A DNA stretch of 64,000 nt from Channallabes apus (Eukaryota > Chordata > Actinopteri > Siluriformes > Clariidae), in NCBI GenBank assembly GCA_030522415.1, contig CM060107.1, positions 21,922,071 to 21,986,070 of the forward strand, given 5' to 3'. Positions 57,401-61,020 of the stretch are shown here, piece after piece (positions within the stretch are counted from its first letter, which is position 1; the number at the start of each line of letters is the position of its first letter). The translations under genes were made by a program, and so were the position numbers. The notes under the pieces were generated by a model, which was not told where the DNA came from, did not search any database, and worked only from the letters and a program-made list of their open reading frames with translations.

Positions 57401-59785
57401 CGGCATCCTGTAATTTATAAATAATGCTGAAATGTACTTCAATAGTCAGAAATATATGTTTCATTTAGAATACACCTCCATCTAAAATGATGACAGTATA
57501 GAGCTGAGAAGTTCAGAGTATCAGAGACCCTGATATTCAAACTTTTCTGATCACTCTAAACTAAAACTGATGCTACCAGTTCTTTTTTCTGCTTACTACT
57601 TTGTTTTACAACTTACTTCTGATCCTGCTACAAAATGCAAAGATAAAGTGTGCACTTTTATATGTATCTTAGTCATTTCACTGCTCCAAGTCAGGATAGA
57701 GACCTATTCCAGACTAAGTCTAAAAATTCTGGTAGGATACACCAACGATATGCGCAAAGATTCATGATGTTAGACACTGTACTTCTAGCATCAACAACTT
57801 AATGAATCATATAATTTTAGCTTCTTTAAGAGCAAGCGATTTTTATCTCAAAGCATTTCCTGTTGGCCACAATAAACAGTTTTATGTACGTCCTTGCTAA
57901 GAAAAAATACTTTTTAATCAAACTCTACTCCATTTACTGCTTACAGACTAAACAACCATTTTAAATTGTCATTTAGATTAAAATCAATCATTTAACAGTG
58001 GGACCTAAATAACAGTTTGGTGTTACTGGGAAATGATCATACACTCATTTGCAAGCTCAGGGATGGGAAAACAACCGCTGAATTAAAATGTTTCAGTTCC
58101 CTTATTTTGGGGTGCATTAATATAAAATTCAACAGTGGCCCATAATGACATGACCACATCACAGAACGCTTTACAAGACGTGAAACCAGGATTATACAAG
58201 TTCACAGTAAAGCCCAAAAAACCGTTAGGGTAGGGTCAAGCAATAAGTAAGGTTTCTTAAGCTGCTTCATTCTGCTTCATTTACATCCAGTATCAAATTT
58301 GTGTTACTTACATATAAACTGTCTTTCAACACCACATGAATTTGGTTTATTATGATACATATTGTGTATGTTTGTGTTAAATATACAAATCAACAATGCA
58401 AAAACAACACTTGCATATTGTAGGACAAGTTTTAGCTTATTCTTCCACTGTGTCTCCTAGTAGGACATTTTTCATTTCAATTAAAAAATTTCCACTCAAG
58501 TACAAAAGGAAACTTTAACATAAATAAATAATAATAAATACTTCTACTCTCTCTCTCTCTCACTCTCGCTCTATACCACTTGCCCTGTACAAGGTCACAG
58601 GAGGTCTGGAGGCAATGTACACCCTGGACGGAGTGCCAATCCATCGGAGGGTGAACAAGCACACACACTCACTCACTCTGAGTGTGGAATTTGGAATACC
58701 CAATTAACCTAATCTGCATGTCTTTGAACTGTGGGAGAAAATTGGAGGAAACCCACCAAGCATGATGAGAACTTGCAAACTTCACCCACAAACACATCCA
58801 AGACTAGAACCCTCGACTCTAGAGGAAACAGGGATAACCACTACACCACATTGCCTCTAATGGTAAATAATGATTTTAAAAAGCTAACAAATAATAACTA
58901 AATAATCATTAAAATAAGTGGATTTTAACTTTTTCTTTTCTATTTAAGTTAAACAGACATAATAAATACATAATAAAGCTACATGAGGCCGGAATCATTT
59001 CTTTTGAGTGCATGGGTGTAACAATGAATGCGAAACATTTGTTTCTGGTTATTGCAGAAACCTTGAACCTGGTCAGAAAAGAGCTCGTTTTTCAAACTGT
59101 ATGTAGACTGTCCTCTGCCCCTGGGTCTATCCAATAAGGGTTTTGATGTATGCATTCAGACGATGTGTTACAATGTGGTATGTCATGAATGCTATATCGA
59201 GATTGCATTTACCTTTTGCATAACTTTTTTCAGTGCTATACAATTGTCATTTTTGTTATTTGTCCGGCAAGTTTATTTAATGTAATATACAAAAAGTTGT
59301 AACGTTCATGCCAACCCATCACAGGGCACAAGCATAAACAATCATGTGAAACACCAATCGGCGTACACTAGTATGTCTTCGGTAGAAACTGGAGAACCAG
59401 GAGGAACCTGAACAAGCATAAGGAGAACTTCCACATCATTCCACATAAACACACACAGAGAGACATATAGGACAGGTGGGATTCAAACCCAGTCCTTAGA
59501 ACTCTGCTATCAGACTATACAATCAGGCCTAATGCTTTAGCAATTGTAACAAAATACTTTTTTACTTTAGTCATTTACAAATGACCAACTGTTAAGCTTC
59601 CCTGATTAAACTAGTGCTGTACCTGCCGGAACAGGTGCACAGCTCGAGATAATAACCGGCACTATTCCAACACACTCAAACGTTTACCCGAGTTCAGAGC
59701 TGTTAAAAAACACTACCTGATGAAGCAGACACAGCAACAGGAGAGTCGCAGGGAGGAAAGTTCTTAACGAACGATGTCGCGTCAT
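5256..59785 (-). CDS. FN3-repeat cell-surface receptor gene (3' end not in window)
   Basis: This is a multi-exon minus-strand gene reconstructed from splice sites and phases. Exons in transcript order are: 59717-59785 (signal peptide, ends phase 0); 43806-43839 (34 nt, shifts to phase 1); 37584-37733 (Ser/Thr-rich); then FN3 exons 35782-36030, 34870-35130, 33958-34218, 33566-33829, 33179-33442, 24132-24395, 23745-24008, 14701-14964, 14314-14577 and 5256-5519. Each FN3 exon begins after a CAG or TAG acceptor, ends at GTAAGT, is phase 1 at both ends, and encodes about 83-88 residues. They carry the FN3 core Trp residues (LTWN and NWT) and the tyrosine-corner LTAGVNYTF, with many N-x-S/T glycosylation sites. 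The protein would be secreted or type I membrane, with an extracellular FN3 stack. The FN3 style resembles teleost PTPRJ/PTPRH/PTPRB-like receptor phosphatases, but no catalytic or transmembrane exon is present, so the family is inferred. Introns 33178-24396, 23744-14965 and 14313-5520 each hold a nested gene on the other strand. One chain of exons is assumed; transcripts may skip some. Confidence 0.72.
5940..6124 (+). promoter_or_regulatory. Probable promoter and 5' UTR of nested gene, copy 1
   Basis: The DNA just upstream of the first ATG contains CCACGCCCC and CCACACCCC boxes, then GCCGCCATC-like motifs (CCGCCATCTTT at about 6044-6054 and TCGCCATTAAA at about 6069-6079) that resemble YY1-type sites. 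There is no clear TATA box. The same block lies upstream of the other two copies. The promoter role is inferred from position and motif type. Confidence 0.4.
6125..8055 (+). CDS. Nested three-exon gene, 177-residue protein, copy 1
   Basis: Coding exons are 6125-6304 (60 codons), 7085-7141 (19 codons) and 7759-8055 (98 codons plus stop). All junctions are phase 0 with GAG|GTAAGT, TTTTCACAG|AAG, CTG|GTAAAG and TTATGCAG|GAG signals. The start is the first ATG; an in-frame GTG just upstream is not a eukaryotic start. Exon 1 is cysteine-rich, with a [10 protein letters not shown] zinc-ribbon-like cluster. Exon 2 is short and acidic (ESEEDLFDD). Exon 3 is helical-looking and carries [20 protein letters not shown], then [13 protein letters not shown], and ends [15 protein letters not shown]. 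That last part resembles the C-terminal end of a teleost family annotated as SAM-domain-containing-3-like or uncharacterised proteins; this is from memory. No SAM domain is present, so it is a short relative. An AATAAA lies at 8470-8475. It sits inside a receptor-gene intron on the opposite strand. Confidence 0.75.
7611..7675 (-). repeat. Retroposon 3'-tail fragment in nested-gene intron 2
   Basis: TTCAATTCAATTTTATTTGT followed by GCGCTTTTAACAATTGTCATTGTCTCAAAGCAGC is the reverse complement of the fragment at 39100-39170. It is a dispersed fish repeat with a short TTGAA-repeat tail typical of retroposed sequences. Copies are in all three units (near 17050-17114 and 26487-26551), so insertion predates the triplication. 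Confidence 0.6.
8470..8475 (+). terminator. Polyadenylation signal of nested gene, copy 1
   Basis: AATAAA about 415 nt after the stop codon, followed by a T-rich stretch. Identical signals are at 17909-17914 and 27346-27351. Confidence 0.5.
8580..8905. repeat. Dispersed AT-rich repeat, uninterrupted copy (unit 1)
   Basis: The stretch from TCAAGGTTCCTGCTGATACA through GAGCAATAAAATGTACTTAA to TTTTATCAAGTAAATCTTA is closely similar to 11027-11640, which is the same repeat split by a SINE. Short TTTACTTGA and TCAAGTAAAT motifs near the ends suggest a non-autonomous DNA element. Counterparts are near 18018-18340 and 27455-27775. Confidence 0.5.
9155..10535 (-). mobile_element. Tc1-like element, internally deleted (unit 1)
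   Basis: 1,381 bp bounded by TA on both sides (9153-9154 and 10536-10537). Termini are CAGGTCCTTCTCAAAAAATT and its inverse. The terminal inverted repeats extend about 210 bases, including the inner CCCTATC / GATAGGG copies. Three copies, one per unit, sit at exactly corresponding positions, so the insertion is older than the triplication. Confidence 0.92.
9500..10207 (-). pseudogene. Tc1-like transposase, broken (unit 1)
   Basis: Pieces of one transposase lie in at least three frames. The N-terminal helix-turn-helix begins [20 protein letters not shown] (9944-10207). A second piece runs [20 protein letters not shown] to [14 protein letters not shown] (9754-10098). A third gives [19 protein letters not shown] and [15 protein letters not shown] (9500-9757), which holds the second Asp and the Glu of the catalytic triad. 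The region that should contain the first Asp is missing between the second and third pieces, and the C terminus is cut down. The copy cannot make a working enzyme. Confidence 0.88.
11027..11660. repeat. Dispersed AT-rich repeat split by a SINE (unit 1)
   Basis: Second copy of the repeat at 8580-8905, interrupted at GAGCAATAAA by the SINE at 11199-11572. The matching uninterrupted copy serves as the empty-site reference. Counterparts are near 20466-21090 and 29903-30530. Confidence 0.55.
11199..11572 (-). mobile_element. tRNA-derived SINE (unit 1)
   Basis: Minus-strand SINE flanked by a 10-bp direct repeat GAGCAATAAA (11189-11198 and 11573-11582). Read on the minus strand it begins with a tRNA-like head (GGTGTAGTGGTAGCACTGTC, a polymerase III A-box-like sequence, and GGTTCGATTCC-type B box), continues through a conserved body (TTTCCTCCGGGTACTCCGG) and a short CA tract, and ends in an ATGAATGAATG tail. 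The same family is complete at 46079-46489. It resembles the fish Mermaid-type SINE; that name is from memory. Short frames over it are not genes. Confidence 0.82.
11700..11756. repeat. (TA)n microsatellite with flanking inverted repeat (unit 1)
   Basis: TA tract flanked by TAATTAAACACGAATATA at about 11686-11703 and its inverse TATATTCGTGTTTAATTA at about 11790-11807, so the block can fold into a hairpin. Counterparts: 21133-21183 and 30570-30626, of differing length. Confidence 0.8.
12074..12200 (-). pseudogene. Transposase C-terminal fragment, Tc1/mariner superfamily (unit 1)
   Basis: The minus strand reads [20 protein letters not shown] followed by [17 protein letters not shown]. This is the last catalytic acid block (NPIE) and the downstream tail of a Tc1/mariner-type transposase from a family different from the other elements in the window. 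No other part of the gene is seen. Copies in the other units are near 21502-21628 and 30946-31073. Confidence 0.7.
12225..12650 (-). repeat. Dispersed repeat, related to 1.9-2.9 kb in inverted orientation (unit 1)
   Basis: Reverse complement shares CCGCTACCGCAGATAATTTT, ATTGGATGTTT, and the GGGCTCAGGGGAG-GTGTGTG block with 1893-2690. The family is unidentified. Counterparts are near 21653-22080 and 31093-31510. Confidence 0.45.
12795..12975 (+). repeat. Dispersed repeat fragment, possibly non-LTR 5' region (unit 1)
   Basis: The block CCCCTGAGGGATTGCCACCT, then GTGGTCAGGGGGTTTGCGTG and GGGACACCCAAGTTGGACAG, resembles a dispersed fish sequence found at the 5' ends of some non-LTR elements; this is from memory. 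A short piece (GTGGGACACCCAAGTTGGAC) also occurs at about 11006-11025. Counterparts are near 22225-22400 and 31667-31840. Confidence 0.35.
13204..13308. repeat. (CA)n-(TA)n compound microsatellite (unit 1)
   Basis: CA tract 13204-13262, then TACAGTACATA, then TA tract to 13308. The equivalents differ in length: 22631-22740 in unit 2, and 32076-32173 in unit 3 where CA is short and interrupted and TA is long. Frames rich in VCVCVC or IYIYIY here are not genes. Confidence 0.9.
13888..14015 (-). repeat. Old SINE fragment (unit 1)
   Basis: Degenerate body of the same SINE family: ACACTCACACAACTGACAAT, then GGAGGAAACCCATGAAGTAT, then GCAGAACATGCGAACTCC. Head and tail are missing. Counterparts are near 23319-23445 and 32752-32878. 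Confidence 0.55.
14314..14577 (-). CDS. FN3 exon 'b'
   Basis: 264 nt, phase 1-1; acceptor GTGTTTCACAG, donor GTAAGT. Encodes [20 protein letters not shown] through [20 protein letters not shown]. Exon 'd' is a copy of it; exon 'f' differs from it at a few residues (ENNS for EKNS, SVTIS for SVSIS). Confidence 0.82.
14701..14964 (-). CDS. FN3 exon 'c', chimeric junction exon
   Basis: 264 nt, phase 1-1. Its 3' half and following intron match exon 'g' (33566-33829); its 5' half and preceding intron match exon 'a' (5256-5519). The switch lies between diagnostic bases 14757 (G, as in 'g') and 14802 (as in 'a'). The frame and domain are intact, so the crossover made a working hybrid domain. Confidence 0.85.
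15564..17494 (+). CDS. Nested three-exon gene, 177-residue protein, copy 2
   Basis: Exons 15564-15743, 16524-16580 and 17198-17494, with the same phase-0 junctions and splice signals as copy 1. The predicted protein is the same as copy 1 residue for residue as far as I can read. The intron 2 T-run just before exon 3 has one A for T change (about 17167) that leaves the polypyrimidine tract usable. AATAAA is at 17909-17914. All three copies keep open frames and all splice sites, as expected for recent duplication whether or not they are all expressed. Confidence 0.74.
18594..19974 (-). mobile_element. Tc1-like element, internally deleted (unit 2)
   Basis: 1,381 bp, same TA-flanked ends and internal deletion as the element at 9155-10535, at the matching place in the unit. 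Its broken transposase pieces lie between 18939 and 19646. One visible difference is GGACTTCAGGC at about 19234-19244, where unit 1 has GGACATCAGGC; unit 3 agrees with unit 2. Confidence 0.92.
18939..19646 (-). pseudogene. Tc1-like transposase, broken (unit 2)
   Basis: Same three frame-separated pieces as in unit 1: N-terminal helix-turn-helix 19383-19646, linker piece 19193-19537, and catalytic C-terminal piece 18939-19196 ending [10 protein letters not shown]. The first catalytic Asp region is absent. Confidence 0.88.
20638..21005 (-). mobile_element. tRNA-derived SINE (unit 2)
   Basis: Same insertion as 11199-11572, flanked by GAGCAATAAA at 20628-20637 and 21006-21015. It is 6 bp shorter in the ATTCATTC tail than in unit 1. 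Confidence 0.82.
21133..21183. repeat. (TA)n microsatellite (unit 2)
   Basis: Counterpart of 11700-11756, with one internal TTTA interruption and fewer repeats. Confidence 0.8.
22631..22740. repeat. (CA)n-(TA)n compound microsatellite (unit 2)
   Basis: CA tract about 22631-22689, spacer TACAGTACATA, then TA tract to 22740. The CA part is similar in length to unit 1 and the TA part a few repeats longer. Confidence 0.9.
23745..24008 (-). CDS. FN3 exon 'd'
   Basis: 264 nt, phase 1-1. Same domain sequence as exon 'b'. Acceptor GTGTTTCACAG and donor GTAAGT intact. Confidence 0.82.
24132..24395 (-). CDS. FN3 exon 'e', chimeric junction exon
   Basis: 264 nt, phase 1-1. Same hybrid structure as exon 'c', with the switch between 24188 and 24233. 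Sharing the same interval means both junctions descend from one original crossover, later multiplied. Confidence 0.85.
25001..26931 (+). CDS. Nested three-exon gene, 177-residue protein, copy 3
   Basis: Exons 25001-25180, 25961-26017 and 26635-26931, phase-0 junctions, same splice signals and same predicted protein as copies 1 and 2. AATAAA is at 27346-27351. It lies in the 8.8-kb receptor intron between FN3 exons 'f' and 'e', on the opposite strand. The upstream block differs by one base from the other two (GTCCATGCCCC for GTCCACGCCCC near 24835-24845), in one of the C-rich boxes. Confidence 0.74.
28031..29411 (-). mobile_element. Tc1-like element, internally deleted (unit 3)
   Basis: 1,381 bp, same insertion and deletion as in units 1 and 2, flanked by TA. 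Confidence 0.92.
28376..29083 (-). pseudogene. Tc1-like transposase, broken (unit 3)
   Basis: Pieces at 28820-29083, 28630-28974 and 28376-28633 in different frames, the same breaks as in units 1 and 2. The breaks therefore predate the triplication. Confidence 0.88.
30075..30442 (-). mobile_element. tRNA-derived SINE (unit 3)
   Basis: Same insertion as in units 1 and 2, flanked by GAGCAATAAA at 30065-30074 and 30443-30452. Confidence 0.82.
30570..30626. repeat. (TA)n microsatellite (unit 3)
   Basis: Uninterrupted TA tract that lacks the TTTA interruption of units 1 and 2. It marks the point after which unit 3 becomes more divergent. Its right hairpin arm carries a T for C change. Confidence 0.8.
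32076..32173. repeat. (CA)n-(TA)n compound microsatellite (unit 3)
   Basis: Short, interrupted CA tract (about 32076-32100) followed by a long TA tract (about 32109-32173). This is the reverse of the proportions in units 1 and 2. Confidence 0.9.
33179..33442 (-). CDS. FN3 exon 'f'
   Basis: 264 nt, phase 1-1. Reads PPENNSLLF and GGSVTIS where 'b' and 'd' read PPEKNSLLF and GGSVSIS. It lies in the more divergent part of unit 3. Confidence 0.82.
33566..33829 (-). CDS. FN3 exon 'g', right-hand crossover parent
   Basis: 264 nt, phase 1-1. The 3' half ([15 protein letters not shown] and the intron after it) matches 'c' and 'e'. The 5' half ([20 protein letters not shown]) matches 'f' instead. It has NATNLTAG where the others have NVTNLTAG; that base (33667, G for A) bounds the crossover interval. 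Confidence 0.85.
33958..34218 (-). CDS. FN3 exon 'h'
   Basis: 261 nt, phase 1-1, acceptor ATTCATAG and donor GTAAGT. Encodes [20 protein letters not shown] then [20 protein letters not shown], one residue shorter than the 88-residue exons (GNS for ENNS or GNNS). Confidence 0.82.
34512..34715 (+). repeat. Dispersed SINE-like fish repeat, copy 1
   Basis: Starts AATTGTCACATATACGTACA, then ACAGCACAGTGAAATTCCTT, a middle AAGGGGCTTGCTCAAGGCCC, and ends GGGGCTCAAACC-CTTTCTGATCAG with a B-box-like motif. It is a widespread fish intergenic repeat, duplicated passively with the 912-bp block. Not a gene, although a 64-residue frame crosses it. Confidence 0.6.
34870..35130 (-). CDS. FN3 exon 'i'
   Basis: 261 nt, phase 1-1, same as exon 'h' at base level as far as I can see. 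Added to the gene by the 912-bp duplication. Confidence 0.82.
35424..35627 (+). repeat. Dispersed SINE-like fish repeat, copy 2
   Basis: Same as 34512-34715, carried along by the 912-bp duplication. Confidence 0.6.
35782..36030 (-). CDS. FN3 exon 'j'
   Basis: 249 nt, phase 1-1, acceptor TGATTCACAG and donor GTAAGT. A shorter FN3: [20 protein letters not shown] then [20 protein letters not shown]. The APPG loop is missing before GNS. Tyrosine corner and Trp are kept. A (CA)n tract at 36037-36072 lies directly upstream of the acceptor. Confidence 0.78.
36155..36290 (-). pseudogene. Decayed FN3 exon 'k'
   Basis: The minus strand reads [20 protein letters not shown] and then meets an in-frame TAG (GGAACAGTTCCTAGTTTATA). 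The 3' half of the domain is missing, and the expected acceptor CACAG has become CACAA. It is a former FN3 exon no longer usable. Confidence 0.75.
36295..37560. other. Receptor intron, no gene seen
   Basis: No FN3 homology, transposon or convincing frame. The 68-residue minus frame at 36219-36425 covers the decayed exon and its flank. Confidence 0.5.
37584..37733 (-). CDS. Ser/Thr-rich short exon 'l'
   Basis: 150 nt, phase 1-1, bounded by an AG acceptor (TTCTACAAG) and GTAAGA donor. It encodes [20 protein letters not shown] followed by [19 protein letters not shown]. The two ends resemble the first and last strands of the FN3 exons, but the middle, including LTWN to VNYTF, is gone. It could be a mucin-like stalk or an internally deleted FN3. 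Phase fits directly after the 34-nt exon at 43806-43839 (G + GT GTT). Real use in the transcript is likely but unproven. Confidence 0.55.
38021..38132 (-). pseudogene. Decayed copy of exon 'l'
   Basis: Related to 37584-37733 and its flanks (both have AAAACATTATCTGTAAGCAC beside the donor). The acceptor AG is lost (CCTGGTGTT for ACAAGGTGTT), and a deletion throws VNQTTGA out of frame. Not a usable exon. Confidence 0.65.
38372..39060 (-). pseudogene. Integrase C-terminal half, frameshifted
   Basis: Fragments in several frames. One gives [15 protein letters not shown] (second catalytic Asp), [11 protein letters not shown] (catalytic Glu region) and [20 protein letters not shown]; another ends [13 protein letters not shown] near the polypurine tract. 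These are the catalytic core and the C-terminal tail of a gypsy integrase. At least two frame changes make it non-functional. Confidence 0.75.
39062..39172 (+). repeat. Retroposon tail inserted in the gypsy integrase
   Basis: TGTGAAGCTGCTTTGAGACA, then AAAAGCGCTATATAAATAAA, then repeated TTGAA. It splits the integrase frame between the [17 protein letters not shown] part and the DIVFDRG part. The same repeat lies inverted at 7611-7675. This nested insertion is younger than the gypsy element. Confidence 0.7.
39172..39524 (-). pseudogene. Integrase N-terminal part (zinc-binding and start of core)
   Basis: The frame contains the CDICLRYK part of an HHCC zinc-binding domain, WWPTVKEDV, and [13 protein letters not shown] with the first catalytic Asp. 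The frame then runs into the inserted repeat at 39172 and ends. Confidence 0.78.
39640..40800 (-). pseudogene. Reverse transcriptase and RNase H, frameshifted
   Basis: The first RT blocks are intact at 40514-40777 ([20 protein letters not shown] and TKLDLRNAY). The YxDD active-site region at about 40355-40385 is disrupted by a one-base loss just before the GATGAC codons. RNase H follows at 39663-39851 ([31 protein letters not shown]). Only fragments are open, so the enzyme is dead. Confidence 0.8.
40865..41719 (-). pseudogene. Gag C-terminus with zinc knuckle, protease
   Basis: Longest open piece of the element, 284 codons. It carries a CCHC zinc knuckle ([14 protein letters not shown]) at about residues 75-88, then an aspartic protease active site ([11 protein letters not shown]) at about 136-146. 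A GLPWL motif further on is typical of the protease end. It is probably a gag-pol junction rather than a separate gene, and it starts out of frame with the rest of gag. Confidence 0.78.
41652..42147 (-). pseudogene. Gag N-terminal and capsid-like region, frameshifted
   Basis: Two overlapping frames: one begins [20 protein letters not shown] and holds [19 protein letters not shown]; the other continues [20 protein letters not shown] to [18 protein letters not shown]. This is the capsid-like core of gypsy gag. The change of frame lies near 41950. Confidence 0.75.
42150..42700. other. Gypsy leader region, LTR not resolved
   Basis: Purine-rich sequence upstream of gag (for example GAAACTGAAAGCGAAAACGAG). 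The 109- and 116-residue plus frames here are by-products of purine-rich composition. I could not place the primer-binding site or the 5' LTR. Confidence 0.45.
42700..43800. other. Receptor intron, no gene seen
   Basis: AT-rich. I see no homology to known elements or to the FN3 exons. Confidence 0.5.
43806..43839 (-). CDS. 34-nt receptor exon linking the signal peptide to the stalk
   Basis: Bounded on the minus strand by the pyrimidine-rich acceptor TTCTTCTCTCTTTCAG and donor GTTAGT. It reads [11 protein letters not shown] plus one base. Its length (1 mod 3) converts phase 0 after the signal-peptide exon into phase 1 before the FN3 exons. This is the phase shift required by the exons on either side, and it is the main reason for the call. 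Confidence 0.6.
43840..46065. other. First intron, no gene seen
   Basis: AT-rich. A 122-residue plus frame at 44753-45121 has no recognisable domain or gene context and is taken as chance. Confidence 0.5.
46079..46489 (+). mobile_element. Complete tRNA-derived SINE
   Basis: Flanked by a perfect 13-bp duplication ATCATTAGTGCAG (46066-46078 and 46490-46502). The head GGTGGCACGGTGGTGTAGTG-GTTAGCACTG has the polymerase III A box and GGTTCGATTCC the B box. The body is TTTCCTCCGGGTACTCCGG, followed by a long (GT)n tract (about 46300-46360), then a TCTCCTGGGATAGGCTCCAG segment and an (ATGA)n tail. Best-preserved member of the family in the window. Confidence 0.88.
46503..47920. other. First intron, no gene seen
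   Basis: AT-rich, with a GC-richer patch at 46940-47110 that encodes nothing I recognise. Confidence 0.45.
47924..48106 (-). mobile_element. SINE fragment
   Basis: Minus-strand head and body of the same family: CACTACGGGTAATTTGAGAA, GAGGAAACCCACCAAGTATA, and GGGAATCGAATCC near the tRNA-like end. The tail is missing. Confidence 0.7.
48107..48670. other. First intron, no gene seen
   Basis: No supported feature. Confidence 0.45.
48672..49151. mobile_element. Possible MITE (TA-flanked, CAGTGA ends)
   Basis: Begins CAGTGATACCTGGG after TA, and ends with GGTGCTCACTG before TA (49152-49153). The ends are imperfect inverted repeats. The left part (GGCGAGTTCTTATGGTGAAA, then CCATAGGAAGTAATGTAAAT) resembles an abundant fish repeat. 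No coding capacity. Confidence 0.4.
49154..50960. other. First intron, no gene seen
   Basis: AT-rich; no supported gene or repeat. Confidence 0.4.
50975..52150. mobile_element. Possible DNA-transposon remnant with a nested repeat
   Basis: The left edge has AGGGCATGACATTAAC and GGCTAGTGGATT; the right edge has AGTGGCTAGTGAGACTAAAG, TTTGGCGGGTACC and TCAGGGCATGAACC. The sharing of GGGCATG and GGCTAGTG suggests related ends. Inside, 51430-51870 carries repeated GTCGTTC and its inverse GAACGAACGAC, and GAGTCGTTCAAAAAGAACGA. A GT/GA microsatellite lies at about 51400-51436. Boundaries are uncertain. Confidence 0.35.
52150..53660. other. First intron, no gene seen
   Basis: Contains a (GA)n(GT)n microsatellite at 52742-52774. 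No supported gene. Confidence 0.45.
53670..53960 (-). repeat. Dispersed fish repeat
   Basis: ATTCAAATTCAAATTTTATT, then AGTCACATACACAATCATAC and ATGCAGTGAAATGCTTTTAT, a block that recurs widely between fish genes (from memory). Its far end is not resolved. Confidence 0.5.
53960..55150. other. First intron, no gene seen
   Basis: A phrase at 54390-54440 (CTGGTCTCATCTGACCACAG) resembles degenerate Tc1-type sequence, but no transposase piece could be read. Nothing else supported. Confidence 0.35.
55155..55220. repeat. Left arm of an inverted pair
   Basis: About 60 bases including CATTTCTAGGACTCCAAACA recur in inverse orientation at 56585-56655, 1.4 kb away. Confidence 0.65.
56585..56655. repeat. 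Right arm of an inverted pair
   Basis: Inverse of 55155-55220 with small differences (extra AA in the AAGAAAAGAAAATG part). The DNA between the arms shows no gene. Confidence 0.65.
56656..58550. other. First intron, no gene seen
   Basis: AT-rich, no supported feature. Confidence 0.45.
58572..58857 (-). mobile_element. Degenerate SINE
   Basis: Minus-strand copy of the same SINE family with many substitutions: CCACTTGCCCTGTACAAGGT, GAGGAAACCCACCAAGCATG, and ACCACTACACCACATTGCC at the tRNA-like end. A (CT)n tract lies just left of it (about 58547-58563). Confidence 0.65.
59309..59527 (-). mobile_element. Very degenerate SINE
   Basis: CATGCCAACCCATCACAGGG, CACCAATCGGCGTACACTAG and GGATTCAAACCCAG mark a very worn copy of the same family. 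Confidence 0.45.
59717..59785 (-). CDS. Signal-peptide exon of the FN3 receptor
   Basis: 23 codons from ATG (59783-59785) to the donor GTAGTG at 59711-59716. The peptide starts [10 protein letters not shown], has a basic N region, a hydrophobic core ATLLLLCLL, and ends HQ at phase 0. This is a classic signal peptide. It is too short to stand out as a frame alone; position, composition and fit with the 34-nt exon support it. The donor GTAGTG is weaker than the GTAAGT of the FN3 exons. Confidence 0.6.
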
Positions 59786-60110
59786 GATGTCTGTTCGGGT
59801 CCAGCTGAGCGGTAAAGCCCCAGTTAGCCGTTAAAAAGTTTGCTCGCGCGAGGTCACCTTTCTTCGGTGATGTCGCTCCGCCTCGAGTTCTGTTTTCTAA
59901 GTTGTTTAAATGTTGTTGTTATTATTATTATTACAATTATTTAGAAAATAAAGTACCAAACTAACAAACCTCACAGCCACAAAGCGTTTAGAAGCGTGTG
60001 AGATGTGTCAGCTAGATACCATGAAGAAAGGGAAGAAGGTTTGCGAGTGTACAGTGCTGGGTGGAGCAGTCAGGGCACCAGCAGTCACTTCTGATGGACG
60101 GAGTGCTCTA
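59786..60110 (-). promoter_or_regulatory. Probable receptor promoter and 5' UTR
   Basis: CpG-richer than its surroundings (GCTCGCGCGAGGTCACC, GATGTCGCTCCGCCTCGAG) and immediately upstream of the signal-peptide exon. No TATA box is evident. The promoter role is inferred from position and composition. Confidence 0.4.
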
Positions 60111-60210
60111 TAGTTTCCGCCTCTTCTAGCACAACAGGCCTGCAGAGCTCACACCACAATTAACTCTCTCTCTCGTGTGTGTGCCATTTTACACTCCACC
60201 ACAAGCAGTG

Positions 60211-60216
60211 TATATG
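60211..60216. repeat. Possible 6-bp target duplication, left (TATATG)
   Basis: TATATG directly before the palindrome; the same six bases follow it at 63399-63404. AT-rich, so chance agreement is possible. Confidence 0.45.
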
Positions 60217-61020
60217 TATGGAACGATATCGCGGACAATATTCAAATGCAATTGCAAATAGCATTTGCAATTGCGTTTCCCATATGTAGACGCACAAAGT
60301 GTGCCATAATTCAAATGCAATTGCAAACTTTGCATTACCGTTTGCTGATTCGTCTTCGCGAGCGCACACTGACTGCCAAATTTCAAATGAAAAAACAAAG
60401 TCCATTTGCATTTGTATTTCCCAGGTCTTACACGTCATGAACCTGTCATATTTCAATAGCAAAATCAATCACCACGTTTGCTTTTTCACTTTCTCTGCGC
60501 CGCGCGTCAAGCCGGCCAAAATTCAAACGCAATCGCTAATCCATTTGCAATTGCATTTCCAACACGTTACACAGAAACCTGTCAATCAGTGTCAGGGGCG
60601 GGTCTATACTGTGGGGCGGGATTGTATGGGGAGTGACGTCACTCGCCGACCAAGAGGGGGATATTTGAGCACTGGAGGTGAACCGAGATTATCTCATTTG
60701 TTTATCAAGAAATAAACACACAAAAATGACAAATCGCATATTTTCTTGCTCCGGAGTGGACAGAGAAGTTTTTACAAATAAAAATATTTTTAGATCTTCT
60801 CCTGTTACACCCTGCTGGAGCTAAATCTTTCAGAAACGCTGCGTACCGGTGTTATGCGCTAAAATGCCTCCCTGCCACTGATTGCACCCCCACAAAATCT
60901 CTGTCAAATATATGAGGACATCACAATCAAATATTCATATTATTATTATCAAATATAATATATGAGTATTATCACGAAGCGATTTTTATTATAAATAAGA
61001 AATATAAAAATATACATGTA

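Noticed and set aside
60299..60715. 138-residue frame, mirrored by a 212-residue frame at 62894-63532
   Set aside because: They are reverse-complement images in the palindrome arms. Their residues come from the CAATTGCAAAT repeats, and there is no domain.
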